A stretch of 64,000 nt of DNA. It comes from Aureococcus anophagefferens. Taxonomy: Eukaryota; Sar; Pelagophyceae; Pelagomonadales; Pelagomonadaceae. The notes below the pieces were generated by a model. It searched no databases. It was not told the DNA's origin and saw only the letters and a program-made list of their open reading frames with translations. Below are positions 53,696 to 62,443 of the stretch, piece after piece. The stretch is from contig NW_008705567.1 of assembly GCF_000186865.1 (NCBI RefSeq), positions 1,181,757 to 1,245,756 of the forward strand. Reading direction: 5' to 3'. Positions within the stretch are counted from its first letter, which is position 1. The number at the start of each line of letters is the position of its first letter. Both the position numbers and the translations under genes were made by a program.

Positions 53696-54247
53696 GTCCT
53701 CGACGATATACTGGCAACACGGGTCGCGCGCGGCACCGTGCTCTGCCTCGCCTTCGGCTCCGAACCCCCGACGCCGCTGATCCCGGCCGTCGGTTGGCTC
53801 TCGGGGCCGACGCGACGAGCTGCGGCTCTATCGCGAACCGACGCTGATGATCACAGCGTCCGCTCGCATCAACACACCGGATAGTCGTGTGTGCCGCTGA
53901 TCACGGCACGACGCCTCTACCGCCTCACGCCCCCGTCTCTACCGACCGGCTTGGCCTTCGCCCCCTCGCGCCTCGTCCCCGACGACGAGCTCGCTGCACG
54001 TGGCCACGCGCCGACGACTCATGCGTCCGCGACTCTGTGGCCGCGCCCTTCTCCTTGCCCTCGCCTGCGTCCGCGGCCCGCCTCGGCGCACACGGGCTCT
54101 CCTGCGTGCCATCCGGTGGCACGCAGAGGGTTCCCGGATACCGGGCCTTGTGGCCCCTCTCTTCGGCGTCCGCCGCCTGTCTGCTCTTTTTGTTCCCCGG
54201 GGACGCTGCGCACTGCGCGCTTCGCGGTTCTCCCCGCGGCGGGGGAG
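53696..54247. other. Gene-free segment between the minisatellite and the right 108-bp repeat
   Basis: This 550-bp stretch has short open frames on both strands but none with protein-like composition. It contains an inverted partial copy of the 108-bp repeat core (TTCCCGGATACCGGGCC around 54131-54147 versus GGCCCGGTATCCGGGA in the direct repeats). Composition is somewhat less GC-extreme than the array. No gene is called. Confidence 0.5.
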
Positions 54248-54355
54248 CAGAGAAGCCCCCTCGGGCTTCCCCCAACGGGCCACCGGCCCGGTATCCGGGA
54301 GTATCCTCCCTCCCCTAACTCCAGAGGTAACACCTATGGGGCTCACCCTGTTCTG
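54248..54355. repeat. 108-bp direct repeat, right copy
   Basis: Identical by eye to 51399-51506, same orientation, 2.85 kb apart start to start. Flanks differ on both sides (left ...GGGGGAG, right CGTCCCAAGAAG). No matching short target duplication was found outside the pair. Confidence 0.9.
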
Positions 54356-54562
54356 CGTCCCAAGAAGCACCCGAATGATCCGGCGCACCCCCCCACTCCC
54401 TACGCGCCCCACGCCCCCGACAGCGTAACAACATAGACTCGCCTGAGCGAGCTCGCCGGGACGCCCTGGCACGCGCTCCGTCGAGGCGTCCCGTGGCGCC
54501 GCGCTCGCGGCGTATCGGCCGGCTCGAGGACCGGAGAGCGCTCTCCGCACCACGGCAGGGCA

Positions 54563-55285
54563 ATGGTCCCACGCCAGCGCCACCTCGCGATGCTGGTCAT
54601 CGCGTCCTACGCGTCGTGCCTCGCGCAACAAAGCACAAAGCGCCACAGCCCACCACGGCTGCGCCGCACGAGCCCGCGGCTGTGCAGCAGCACCGGCGGC
54701 TTCACGTCCGACGACACCACAACACCGCGCCTCGTCGCCTGGTACGACGCGCAGCTCCGGCGACACCCGCTCCGCACGAAGGTCGCCTCGTCGGGCCTCG
54801 CGTCGGCCGTCGGCGACGCCGTCGCGCAGGCCGTCACGGGCGGGGCCTTCGACGCGCGGCGGTGCGCGTCGTTCGCGCTCGTGGGAGCGGCGTACTTCGC
54901 GCCGATCCTCCACGGCTGGTACGAGGTCCTCGCCGCGCGGGAGCGGCGCTGGCGCGCCGACGGGATGGGCCGGTGGCCGAGCGTGCTGCTCCAGCTCCTG
55001 CTGAACCAGTCGCTGGGGGCCCTGACGGTCAACGCGGGTTTCTTCTTCGCGCTCGCCGTCGCCGAGGACGCGCTCGCGCTCGACCTCTCCGTGCGGACGC
55101 TCGAGGGCGCGCGGCGCGCGCTCGGCGACCAGTACCTCCTGGTCATGCGCGCGAACTGGCTCGTCTGGCCGCTGCCGTCGCTCGTGAACCTCGCCTTCGT
55201 GCCGCTCCGCTACCGCGTCCTCTTCATGAACGCCGTCGCCGTCGTCTGGAAGACGATCCTGTCGCTCATCACCAAAGGGGGTTAA
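54563..55285 (+). CDS. Mpv17/PMP22 family membrane protein
   Basis: The 240-aa protein has an organelle-type N-terminus (RQRHLAMLVIASYASCLAQQ). The Mpv17 domain follows: LVAWYDAQLRRHPLRTKVAS then GLASAVGDAVAQAVTGG (the T..... G..GD...Q block), GAAYFAPILHGWYEVL (G...gP..H.WY), NQSLGALTVNAGFF, and RANWLVWPLPSLVNLAFVPL with RVLFMNAVAVVWKTILS (NW..WP..q..NF..vP...r......v...W...lS). Family members sit in mitochondrial inner or peroxisomal membranes and may form channels. Four membrane helices fit. Confidence 0.9.
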   Translation: MVPRQRHLAMLVIASYASCLAQQSTKRHSPPRLRRTSPRLCSSTGGFTSDDTTTPRLVAWYDAQLRRHPLRTKVASSGLASAVGDAVAQAVTGGAFDARRCASFALVGAAYFAPILHGWYEVLAARERRWRADGMGRWPSVLLQLLLNQSLGALTVNAGFFFALAVAEDALALDLSVRTLEGARRALGDQYLLVMRANWLVWPLPSLVNLAFVPLRYRVLFMNAVAVVWKTILSLITKGG

Positions 55286-55342
55286 CTATCTCAACGTACG
55301 CTGCTTGCGCGGCTCTAGAGACGCGCCCGGGACGGAACGTCG

Positions 55343-55495
55343 CCGGGAACACAGCTATACGCGGACGTTCCCCCCTCACGCGGCGTCCGGGACGCCGCGG
55401 CGGGGACGTCGCCGGGAACACAGCTATACGCGGACGTCCCCCCCTCACGCCGCGTCCGGGACGCCGCGGCGGGAACACAGCTATACGCGGACATC
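55343..55495. repeat. Triplicated 3' end of the neighbouring gene
   Basis: CGGGAACACAGCTATACGCG occurs at 55343, 55413 and 55470 (intervals 70 and 57 bp), separated by related spacers (CCCCCTCACGC and CGTCCGGGACGCCGCGGCGG). The last copy contains the stop codon and final residues (VRV) of the reverse-strand glycosyltransferase candidate, so the others are duplicated 3' ends downstream of the true stop. Confidence 0.85.
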
Positions 55496-57240
55496 CAGGC
55501 TCCGCTGGAGGTAGCGGAACCAGCCCGCCGCGGAGAGCGCGCCCGCCGCGCGGAGCGCCGCGAGCCGCGGGCCCGCCGACGCCCACCACCGGTCCCGCGC
55601 GGCCGCGTCGGCGACGTCGTCCCAGGCGTCGACGAGGACCATGGGCCAGCCCGCGGCGGCGAGGGCCTCGAAGGCCGGCTCCCGGAGGCACACGGGCACG
55701 GCGCCCGCGAGGAGGGCCTCGTACCACTTGGGCGACTGGACGCCGTGGCCCGCGGGGTCGAGCATGAATTTGTGGCCCGCGAGCGCCGCCCACCAGTCTT
55801 CGCGGGCCACGGCGCCGCAGTCGAGCCAGGCCTCGCCGCCGCGCCGCGCGCAGAGGTCGGTCGCGGCCGCGCGGCCGGGGAGCCGCGCCGTCGTCGACGC
55901 CTTGCTCCAGACCGCCCCCCAGGCCGCGAGCACGTCCCCCGTCTTGTTCGGCGCGGCGGCCGCCGCGGACGCGAGGAGCGGCGCGAGGTCCGCCTCCTGG
56001 AGGTAGAGCTCGTTGAGGCCGATGGGCGCCTGCGGAAGGAGCGGGGGTTCGAGGTATAGGGGAATGATCTCGACGCGCGGAGACGAGACGCCCCGCCGCA
56101 TAAAAAAACGGACGCCGCCGCCGGACGACGTCGACCCAGCGCGGCCGCACGTCCAGCCCTTCGAAGTGGATCCGGGCGAACCAGGGCCGGACCGCCTCGA
56201 GCGCGGCGCGCGTCGACCGCCCGCCCGCGAGCTTCGTGCGCCCCGACCTGTGTGGAAATCAAATCTTCAACCCGACTTCAATGTGCGCGTAATCGAACGA
56301 TTTGGACCAGACTCTTTCGCTGTGCTTCGAGAACTCGACGAGAGCAATCGATCCGTCCAAAAATCAGCCGAATCGACTTCGATTTGATTGAGATAGAGAG
56401 TTCTGAAGTTTGGTGGGGACCCCCCAAACCAGTGGTTGATTTCCACACAGGCCCCGACAGCCGCGCGTCGGAGCCGCCCACGTAGAGCAGGCGCCGCCGC
56501 GCCGCCGGCGCCACGCGCTCGAGCCGCGCGCGCAGGGCCCGCAGGGCCTCGGGCTGCGCGAAGACGAACGTCGGGTCTAGCAGGCCCTTGTCCCACGAGA
56601 ACTCCGGCCGCGCGAGCGCGAGCCAGTCGAAGTCGCCGAAGAAGGCCGGCACGGGGCTCCGCGGGCCGCCGTAGGTCGCGTCCTTGCGCGACACGCCGCC
56701 CCCCGGCAGGGACCGCTTGAGCCCGCGCCAGTAGCGCGTCACGGGATACGCCGACGTCACGACGTCGAGCGGCGTCGCGGCGCCGCGCCGGTCGCAGCCG
56801 ACGCCCTGGGCCTCGCAGGCGCGGTTCCAGAGCGGCTGCGGCGGGCAGGTCGCCGGCGCCGTCGCCGTCGCGCAGGGCGCGGGCGCGCCGCACGCGTCGG
56901 GCGCGCCTCGCGAAACCGCCGCCGGGTCGTTGTCGCGGCGCCAGCCGCGCGCGATTTCGCCGAGGTCTCTCTTGAGTTGGGTTTCACAAAGAACGACGTC
57001 GCAGGGCTCGCCGCAGACCGTGCCGTCGGCTCTCGCGACGCAGAACGACAGGCCGCGCCTGGCGCCTCGGAAGAGGCCCTCGAGGAAGGCCGCCGCGGCC
57101 GGGCACGCCTCGGCGCCGACGAAAAAACCGTTCCACGGCCGCAGGCCGCGTCGCACGTTGTCCTCGGGCGCCGTGCCGATGAGCTCCGCCGCGCGGGTTG
57201 TCGCGAGGAGGACGAGTACGGCGGCGCGCCGTCGAGGCAT
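55481..57240 (-). CDS. Secreted glycosyltransferase-like protein (exostosin-type C-terminal motif), introner-split, one apparent frameshift
   Basis: Exon 1 is 57240-56459, starting MPRRRAAVLVLLATTRAAEL (signal peptide). Exon 2 is 56247-55481. The introner-derived intron (56248-56458, 211 bp) is GT-AG, joining DARLSG to RTKLAGG in frame. In exon 2 the frame changes at a run of seven A (56102-56108 plus strand); one base fewer continues from IHFEGLDVRPRWVDVV into SPRVEIIPLYLEPPLLPQ. The C-terminal part has LAGHKFMLDPAGHGVQSPKW then YEALLAGAVPVCLREPAF, like the nucleotide-sugar-binding end of GT47/exostosin and related glycosyltransferases. N-terminal Cys residues (CGEPCDVVLCE, CPPQPLWNRAC) suit a secretory protein. 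Donor and acceptor unknown. Confidence 0.6.
56248..56450 (+). mobile_element. Introner element, family B copy 2 (203 bp), reverse orientation to copy 1
   Basis: Terminal inverted repeats are CTGTGTGGAAATCAA and TTGATTTCCACACAG. Target copies in gene sense are both GTCGGGGC (56240-56247 and 56451-56458), an exact match. Compared with the reverse complement of 29351-29553 I find one difference (GACCAGACT versus GACCAAACT). Both host genes are on the reverse strand, so the same element splices in either direction. Confidence 0.95.
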
Positions 57241-57448
57241 CGGTCACGCAAATACCACAACCCACTCGGCGAGCCTGCTCCGTGTCGTAGACGAGGTGCG
57301 CCACATCGACCCCGGGGGGACGCCGCCCGCCCCGCGCACAAACCCGCCGAGACACGCTCCGTTCGCACGATCGCACCCCCGCGCCCCCTCGCCCCCCTCG
57401 ACGCCACACCCAGCACACAAAACCCCCAAAAGAAACATTTTAGGCAAA

Positions 57449-57820
57449 ATGTCGCGCGAGGAGCCGCCGACGGCGTCGATGGTCGAGTACGAGGAGAAAT
57501 TCCAGGCGGAGATCGCGGAACGCCAGGCGCGCGACGACACGCTCAAGGCCGAGCGCGAGGCCGCGGCGGCGGAGGCGCTCGAGGCGCTCGACGACGAGCG
57601 GCGCGCGAAGGTCATGGACGTGACCATGAAGGAGAACCGCGAGAAGGAGCAGCACTACCTCGAGGAGGTCCAGCGCCAGCTCGAGAACGACAACCCCTGG
57701 GAGCGCATCACGACGCTCGTGGACCTGCAGCAGGGCACGTCCGACGAGGTCTGCGACGTCGCTCGCGCGCGGTCCATCCTCATCCAGAAGAAGAACGAGT
57801 TCAAGGGCGACGCCGCGTAG
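57449..57820 (+). CDS. CLC: Clathrin light chain-like protein
   Basis: The 123-aa product (MSREEPPTASMVEYEEKFQA) is almost wholly helical and charged, with EIAERQARDDTLKAEREAAA and NREKEQHYLEEVQRQLENDN. The end NPWERITTLVDLQQGTSDEV then CDVARARSILIQKKNEFKGD matches the C-terminal block of clathrin light chains (WERV..LIDL......KD.sRmRsiLiqLKn). These proteins bind clathrin heavy-chain hubs and regulate coat assembly. It is shorter than animal or yeast light chains because the N-terminal acidic region is reduced. It is divergent from the glycosyltransferase candidate. Confidence 0.8.
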   Translation: MSREEPPTASMVEYEEKFQAEIAERQARDDTLKAEREAAAAEALEALDDERRAKVMDVTMKENREKEQHYLEEVQRQLENDNPWERITTLVDLQQGTSDEVCDVARARSILIQKKNEFKGDAA

Positions 57821-57936
57821 GGTGCGCGGCGCGGGGGACGCGCCGCCGTCCCGCCGCGGCGACCGCGGCCTCGCGCGCCTTACGAGACGTCGAACTAGAG
57901 ACTCGCCGTCGAACTTCGCCGTCGGACTAGGGAACG

Positions 57937-60014
57937 TTACCGCGACCGTATGAACGCCGTCGCCTTGGGCCACCGCGTCGCCTCGGGCTTGCGCGGCTCG
58001 AAGAGCGCCGTGACGCGGCCGACGGAGTCCGGCAGCGTCGCGACGGCGCCGCGCGCGCCGCGCGCCGCGCCGTCGAGCGCGGAGACGGTCCGCGCGAGCG
58101 CGGCCGCGAGGCCCGCCTGCTCCTCGGAGAGGAGCCGCGCGACGTCGTCGAGGACGCGCGCCTGCTCCGGCGCGGCGACCCAGTCCGCGACGCCGCGCTT
58201 CATGGCCTCGATCTTCGCCGCGTCCGTCTCCGCGAGGCTCACCGCCTCTTCGAGCGGCCTGGGCAGGAAAAGGGTGCGAAATTCCCAACTTTGGAGGCTC
58301 GTATCTCGGTCGGTTTCCACTCGTTTCGGCTAATTCTTGGACGAGCGATCATCTCTCGGAGCGCTCTCGACGCGTGGATGCTTTCTCTGGAACAATCGCG
58401 CGCGGAACACGCATGTTGAAGCGAACTTGAAGCACTCTTTTCCTGCCCTTCGAGCGGCGGCTCGAGGCGCACGTAGGTCGCGCCGCGCTTGTCGAGGGCG
58501 CGCCGCGCCGCGCGGCGGATGCGCGGCTCGTGCTCCCAGGACAGGCCCAGGCTCCGAAACAGCCGCTCCGTGAACGCCGCGTCCTCGAGGCCGTCGACGT
58601 CCGCGCGGCGGAACCGCGCGATGCGCGGCCGCGCGCGCGCGCGAGCCTCGCCGCGCCGCCGCCCCTCGCGCTTCCGGCGCTTCTGCTGGCCGCAGCCCAG
58701 GGACACGACGACGCCCACGGGCCGGTCGGGCCAGAGCGCCGCGACCTCGCTCAGCGCGAGGAGCGTCGGGTCGTTCGCGACGATGCCCCCGTCGACGTAG
58801 ACGTCCGCGCCCGCCTCGCCCTCGATGGCCACGGGCGCGAAGAAGGTCGGCGCCGCGCAGGTCGCCGCGACGGCCTCCCAGAGCCGCGCGTCGCACCGGC
58901 CCGCCGCGAGCGCGCCCGGCGGCGGCTCGTACGTCCGGAAGAGAAACGGCTCGAGCGCGCCGCCCTCGGTCTCGCGCGCGGCGACGGCGAAGGCCCGCGG
59001 CCGGAACGGGGATGCGGCTCGCTTCGGGGGCGGCGCCGCGGGCTCCGAGCCGTCGTAGTAGCCGACGGCCAGGGGCGCGAGCGCGCGCGCCGAGAGCGCG
59101 TCGCGCGCGGCCCGGACGGCCCGCAGCGCGTCCCGGCCCCGGCCCGACGCGAAGCCGAGCGTGTCGGGGAGGTCGAGGCGCGCCGCCGCGGGCGGCGCCG
59201 CGGCCCGCGCCGCCGGGGCCAGGAGCGGCCGGTCGGGCCCGACGCGCGCGGACACGACCTCGCCGGGCGCGCGCCGCGCGGCGTAGCCGCGCACGAGGAG
59301 CCGCCAGCTCGACGCGCCGACGAAGCAGGCCTCGCGCATCTGGTCCGACGCCTCGCGCGCCTCCGCGAGCGGGCGGTCCAGGTGCGCCATGAAGAGCGCG
59401 CCCGCGCCGCCGATGGACGTGCCGCAGACGAGGTCGAAGCGCTCGTGCACCGGCGCGCCTAGGCGCGCCTCGAGCGCCTCGAGCATGCACAACAAATTCA
59501 CGCCGCGCATGCCGCCGCCGTCCATGCACAGCACCCGGAGCGGCCGCGGCCGCGGCGCCGACGGCGCGAACGGCCGCGCGGCCGCGGCCGCCAGGCGCCG
59601 GAGGCGCCGCGGCTCCGGGGGCCGCGGGTGCGTCAGGGCCTCGGGCGGGTCGGAGAAGGCCGTCGCCTCGACGCGGAACCGCTGCTCGAGGATGTCGACG
59701 CGCGCCGCGCGCATGAATAAAACCACGAGCCGCGCGGTGTCGAACGCGGGCGTCCACGGCAGCAGCGCCGGCACGAGGCTCCAATAAAGCGCGGACCCGC
59801 GCCCGCCGCCGAGGAGGACGACGCCGGCGCCGGCGCCGAGGCCGATGGCCGACCGCCGCAGCCGGCGCCGCAACCGGCGCCGCGGCCGCTCCGCGAGGGC
59901 GTGCGCCGGGCTCGCGGCGGCGCAGCGGCGCACTCGTGGTCGGATCACGCGGGTGGTGGGTGCGACCAGCGCCTGCGCGCAGGCGCAGACGACGACGACC
60001 CACGCCGCACGCAT
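57937..60014 (-). CDS. Patatin-like phospholipase, two exons split by an introner
   Basis: Exon 1 is 60014-58459 and exon 2 is 58258-57937 (625 aa); the 200-bp GC-AG intron (58259-58458) joins VRLEPPLE to EAVSLAETDAAK. It has a leader (MRAAWVVVVCACAQALVAPT). The patatin core lies at about residues 160-420: oxyanion loop CMDGGGMRGVN, nucleophile elbow VCGTSIGGAGALF (GxSxG) and catalytic Asp in VYVDGGIVANDP. The Ser-Asp dyad is intact. Patatins hydrolyse phospholipids or galactolipids. The leader with AQALVAP could be a plastid or secretory signal. Exon 2 adds a C-terminal helical region. Confidence 0.88.
58259..58450 (-). mobile_element. Introner element, family A copy 2 (192 bp)
   Basis: Target copies (GCCGCTCG in gene sense) are at 58251-58258 and 58451-58458, exact. 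Terminal inverted repeats GGGCAGGAAAAGGGTGC and, from the other end, GGGCAGGAAAAGAGTGC differ at one base. Interior blocks match the copies at 36226 and 48109 in reverse orientation (GGCTAATTCTTGGACGAGCG, ATCATCTCTCGGAGC). Length equals the ACS copy. Confidence 0.93.
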
Positions 60015-60132
60015 GACGCGGCGGGCGGAGTCGGTGCCACCCCTGAGATGTCCTTGCAGAATCAGCACCTCAACCACTTCCTAAACCCCCTTGTTTTACG
60101 TTTCACAGTCATCCGCGCGCCCACACAACAAC

Positions 60133-61206
60133 TTGAGGGGGGTCGGTGGCGCCCTCGGCGCCCTCGGCGCCCTCGGGACGAGGGCGCCGCCCCCTCGGCC
60201 GACGCCCTCGGCTGAGGGATTTTCCCCTCGTCCGAGGGAGCCGAGCGTCCGAGGGTCCGAAAGGGCCGAGGGCGCCGAGGGCGCCGACGGCCGCTGATTG
60301 GCCAAGGCACGCCCGGCCGATCAGCAGCCCTTCGGCCATCCGTCGTTTTAAGGTTATGAGGGGGGGCGGCAGCCCAAAGGCGCAGCCCTTGGGCGTCCCT
60401 GGGCGCGCCGTGGGTGCCGGCATTGACGCCCACGGTCGCGACGGTCCCCGAGACGGGGCGCAGCCAAGAGCGGCGGCCGTGCGGCGCTTTCCCCTCGCGG
60501 CGCCGTGGGCTGCCTACACGTCGGCGCGGGCACGAGGTCCTGTCGGTCCTAGGCCGCGCAGTCGCCCCAGTCGATGATGGAGCGTGGCCCGGGGGCGGCC
60601 AGGGATGATCTCTCCTGGCTGCTGACGCTGGTGCTGCCGTGGATCATCACGGAGTCTCCGTCGGACCGCCGCGGCGCCCGAGCCCCGACCGGACGAACTC
60701 GACGATTTCGAGTCTCACGACCCAGCCCTTGTACCGAGACGACGCCTGGGTGACGACGAACGATTCCCGATGCTGCAGTGACTCGAAACGAGTCGATGGG
60801 TTGGGAGGCGTCGAGCGCGCCCCACCCGAGCCTCTGAGAATCGCCCGCCTGTTCCCCGACGCCATCGCCTGGACGTCCCGTTTTCACCGGCGCGTCGTCC
60901 GTCAGGATGCGGCCCATGCAGCCACTGAGATCGTTGCGCATCTCCGCGTATTCGCTGAGCGGCGCGGGTGCAAAGCCTGTCATCAATCATGCAGCCCGGA
61001 CATCCAGCGCCCGGGGGTCACCAACGGTTCGCCGCCCTCGTCCGATGGACGTGCGCTCGTCCGACGGCCGTGCGCTCGTCCGACGGCCGAGTCCTCGTCC
61101 GAGGGCGCCGATCCGCCGTCCGAGGGTCCGAGGGCGTCGGCCGAGGGGGCGGCGCCCTCGTCCCGAGGGCGCCGAGGGCGCCGAGGGCGCCACTGACCCC
61201 CCTCAA
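60133..61206. mobile_element. 1,074-bp inverted-repeat DNA transposon (non-autonomous) with 8-bp target duplication
   Basis: The left end starts TTGAGGGGGGTCGGTGGCGC and the right end is its inverse (…GACCCCCCTCAA). The 79-bp terminal inverted repeats differ at one position (G/A at base 13) and contain three CGCCCTCGG units. ACAACAAC flanks both sides (60125-60132 and 61207-61214), a perfect 8-bp duplication. The subterminal zones are packed with CCGAGGGCGC-type repeats. The interior (about 60300-61000) has no transposase; a reverse frame at 60549-60986 (MMTGFAPAPLSEYAEMRND) is the only protein-like piece and is weak. 8-bp duplications are usual for hAT-type and some other cut-and-paste elements. 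It sits between the patatin and coiled-coil genes. Confidence 0.92.
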
Positions 61207-61305
61207 ACAACAACTTCCACAACAGTCACGGTGATGCGAGGCGCTTTTACCTTACACCCCGGACCTCGTCCTTCGCAAGCCGACCCGCAACCCGCGTCCC
61301 CCCGA

Positions 61306-62199
61306 TCACCCGAAGACGATGCTGGACCGGCCGCCCGGCGGCGCGAGGACGCGGGACGTGCGGCGGTCCGTGAGCATGTTGCCCGTGTTCTGGTTCGTGC
61401 CCTTGGACGCGAACGCGTTCGAGGACACGCCGCCGCGGGACCCGTAGCCGGGCAGGTTCGCCTTGAACTGGTCGTAGTCGCCGAGCGCCGCGCTCGGCGG
61501 CGGCGCGGCGCGGGGCTGCTCGTGGCGCGCGACGCGCGCCGTCGTCGGCGCCGGCGACGCGCCGCGGCTCGCCGCGGGCGCGAGGGGCAGCGCGCCCGAC
61601 GCCATGCCCATGGCGCCCATGTTCATGTACTTGCGGTAGGCCTCCTCGCGGGCCTGGACGCTGCGCTCGCGGGACCGCTGCTGCTCGACCTCGCCGTCGA
61701 CCTGCCGGCGGAGCTGCGCGGCCTCGCGGGCGACGCGCGCGTCGTCCGCGCGGTCCGCCTCGACGCGGCGGCGCCGGTCCTCGGCCCGCTGGCACTCGCG
61801 GGCCTCGACCTGGGCCCGGAGCTGCGCCTGGTAGTCGTCGGCGTTGGTCTGGCGCGGCGCCGCGACGCCGCCGCCGATGGACCACGAACTGCCGCCGCCG
61901 GGCGGCTGCGAGACCTTGCTGCTCGGGCGGCGCCGCGGCGGCTGCGACGGCTCGGCGGGCTCCGGCGCGAGCGCGGGGCGCGCGAAGGGGTCGTCGTGGC
62001 GCGGCGCCTCGACCATGCCCGACGCCTTCGTGAACATGTCCACGCGGTGGGGCACGGCCATGCCGGGCACCTGCTGCAGGCCCGTCTGCCGCGCCTGCTG
62101 CGAGTCCTGCCGCTGCTGCTCGGCGCGCCTCGCCGCGGCGCGCGCCTTCTTCTCCTCCCAGCGCGCGATGCGCGACGCGTTGCCGGGGCCCTCGGACAT
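61306..62199 (-). CDS. Coiled-coil protein of unknown function, possibly ciliary or cytoskeletal
   Basis: The ATG at 62199 (MSEGPGNASRIARWEEKKAR) opens a 297-aa frame. A basic helix at the N-terminus (KKARAAARRAEQQRQDSQQA) precedes a Pro-rich region. A strong coiled coil spans about residues 120-200 (AQLRAQVEARECQRAEDRRR, REAAQLRRQVDGEVEQQRSR, EEAYRKYM). The C-terminus is Gly/Ser-rich and ends RTSRVLAPPGGRSSIVFG. A TATAAA-like ATTATAAACG lies directly upstream. The helix pattern resembles centrosomal/ciliary proteins such as CSPP, but this is only a resemblance. Frame and composition are convincing. Confidence 0.6.
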   Translation of the reverse strand: MSEGPGNASRIARWEEKKARAAARRAEQQRQDSQQARQTGLQQVPGMAVPHRVDMFTKASGMVEAPRHDDPFARPALAPEPAEPSQPPRRRPSSKVSQPPGGGSSWSIGGGVAAPRQTNADDYQAQLRAQVEARECQRAEDRRRRVEADRADDARVAREAAQLRRQVDGEVEQQRSRERSVQAREEAYRKYMNMGAMGMASGALPLAPAASRGASPAPTTARVARHEQPRAAPPPSAALGDYDQFKANLPGYGSRGGVSSNAFASKGTNQNTGNMLTDRRTSRVLAPPGGRSSIVFG

Positions 62200-62443
62200 T
62201 ATAAACGCTGGCAGACAACAGAGTGCAGTGCAGGGTTGCAGGGCTGGGCTGCGGGCTGCCGCTGCGGCGGGTGAGACTAACGACGGCACGGTCGCGGCAT
62301 CGTTGGTTCAAGAAAAAGGTGTTGCTCCGCGCGACGATGCGTCTGACTCGGAACTGAGCTACCACGCTTGTCTCGCTCGACAATTCCAAACAACGCTTCA
62401 CGCCTAGCTCGCGCACTGCTCGTCAGGTCAGGTCCCAGCGATC

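Noticed and set aside
51521..53884. Long open frames (up to 787 codons) across the minisatellite on both strands
   Set aside because: Unit lengths of 158 and 160 bp change frame at every unit, all six frames stay open, and the translations are low-complexity Arg/Pro/Ala.
60549..60986. Reverse 145-codon frame inside the 1,074-bp element as a transposase
   Set aside because: Too short, with no DDE-type or zinc-finger motif; at best a decayed fragment.
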